Source of the DNA: Acidobacteriota bacterium
GTDB lineage: Bacteria > Acidobacteriota > Terriglobia > Terriglobales > Acidobacteriaceae
Assembly: GCA_003225615.1 (NCBI GenBank)
Contig: QIAS01000154.1
Span: 2,739-9,718, forward strand
Length of the DNA: 6,980 bases
Direction: 5' to 3'
Within the stretch, counting starts at the first letter, position 1. Every line of letters starts with the position of its first letter. Below the pieces are notes generated by a model that searched no databases, was not told the DNA's origin, and saw nothing but the letters and a program-made list of their open reading frames with translations. Position numbers and translations under genes: made by a program. This document shows, piece after piece, positions 6,555 through 6,980 of the stretch.

Positions 6555-6980
6555 ATGCTCTACAAGACCCTCAGCGCCGCGGTTTACGGCATCGACGCCA
6601 ATATCATCCAGGTGGAAGTCGATTGTTCCGGCATCAAGTGCGACCAGGACCACTTCCACACGGTGGGCCTCCCCGACGCCGCTGTGCGCGAGAGCCGGGA
6701 CCGCGTCCGCGCTGCGCTCAAGAACTGCGGATATGACATTCCGCCCACGCAAATCACGATTAATCTCGCTCCGGCGGATATCAAGAAAGAAGGCTCCGGA
6801 TTCGATCTGCCCATGGCTCTCGGCATCGTGGGCGCCTATGGCGGTCTGACGAAGAAAGAAATTGCGGATTGCCTTTTCGTGGGTGAGCTTTCGCTGGACG
6901 GCGGCGTGCGCGGTGTCCGAGGCGCATTGCCCATCGCCCTCGAGGCGCGGGGACGGAAAATCTCGCGCATGGTGGTTCCC
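6555..6980 (+). CDS. comM: ComM/YifB-family Mg-chelatase-like AAA+ ATPase, 3'-truncated by the window
   Basis: Only the first 142 residues are present; family members are about 500 residues. The visible part is the N-terminal ChlI/Lon-like fold domain: MLYKTLSAAVYGIDA at the start, TVGLPDAAVRESRDRVR at 36-52, ITINLAPADIKKEGSGFDLP at 67-86 and FVGELSLDGGVRGVRG at 108-123. The AAA+ Walker motifs and C-terminal domain would follow beyond base 6980. In Vibrio and Haemophilus, ComM is a hexameric branch-migration helicase that helps integrate incoming DNA during natural transformation; the family is much wider than naturally competent species, so its role here may be general recombination. The ATG at 6555 matches the usual family start (ML-x-KT), but no good Shine-Dalgarno precedes it. 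An in-frame GTG at 6504 would add 17 residues unlike the family and also lacks a ribosome site. The gene is divergent from the kinase. Confidence 0.93.
   Translation, partial: MLYKTLSAAVYGIDANIIQVEVDCSGIKCDQDHFHTVGLPDAAVRESRDRVRAALKNCGYDIPPTQITINLAPADIKKEGSGFDLPMALGIVGAYGGLTKKEIADCLFVGELSLDGGVRGVRGALPIALEARGRKISRMVVP

Noticed and set aside
6506..6736. 76-codon plus-strand frame overlapping the start of the comM-like gene
   Set aside because: It overlaps the conserved ComM N-terminus in another frame and its translation is Arg/Pro-rich and unlike any family. At most its first codons could be a leader ORF.
1..6980. Search by eye for CRISPR arrays, IS ends, tRNA/rRNA genes, integrase or toxin-antitoxin genes
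   Set aside because: I saw no tandem spaced repeats, terminal inverted repeats, cloverleaf-like sequence or relevant protein motifs. The window looks like ordinary chromosome apart from the micro-gene.

Overview
The window is about 7 kb of moderately GC-rich (roughly 55-60 %) bacterial chromosome with housekeeping-type content. No transposase, phage gene, CRISPR array, tRNA or rRNA is visible. The likely source is a member of the Acidobacteriota (Koribacter/Terriglobia type). This is inferred from remembered flavour of the proteins, chiefly the ComM N-terminus (HFHTVGLPDAAVRESRDRVR) and the thiolase; no search was run.

Layout: (1) 1-2352 (+) is the 3' part of a UvrD/PcrA-type helicase fused to a RecB/AddB-like PD-(D/E)XK nuclease with a four-cysteine Fe-S signature. 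Its N-terminus, including Walker A, lies before the window. (2) 2353-2885 is a 533-base gap that is not empty. Its minus strand holds a compact apparent transcription unit: a near-consensus sigma70 promoter, a strong Shine-Dalgarno, a 15-codon Lys-rich ORF (MAPKKKAKKAGKKKH) and an intrinsic terminator, about 160 nt in all. The right end of the gap carries the thiolase promoter. (3) 2886-4079 (+) is a complete biosynthetic-type acetyl-CoA acetyltransferase with its own promoter and a probable terminator. (4) 4134-6266 (-) is a complete membrane-anchored histidine kinase with three PAS-like domains, convergent with the thiolase. (5) 6267-6554 is a divergent intergenic region with a CRP/FNR-like palindrome. 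(6) 6555-6980 (+) is the first 142 codons of a ComM/YifB-type Mg-chelatase-like AAA+ protein, cut by the window end.

The genes do not form one operon. Strands alternate and each gene seems to be its own unit. Functional links are loose: the helicase-nuclease and ComM both belong to DNA recombination, repair or uptake, while the thiolase is central acyl-CoA metabolism and the kinase is an orphan sensor with no response regulator in view. The item most worth a second look is the micro-gene at 2424-2616, which standard gene callers would miss because of its size.
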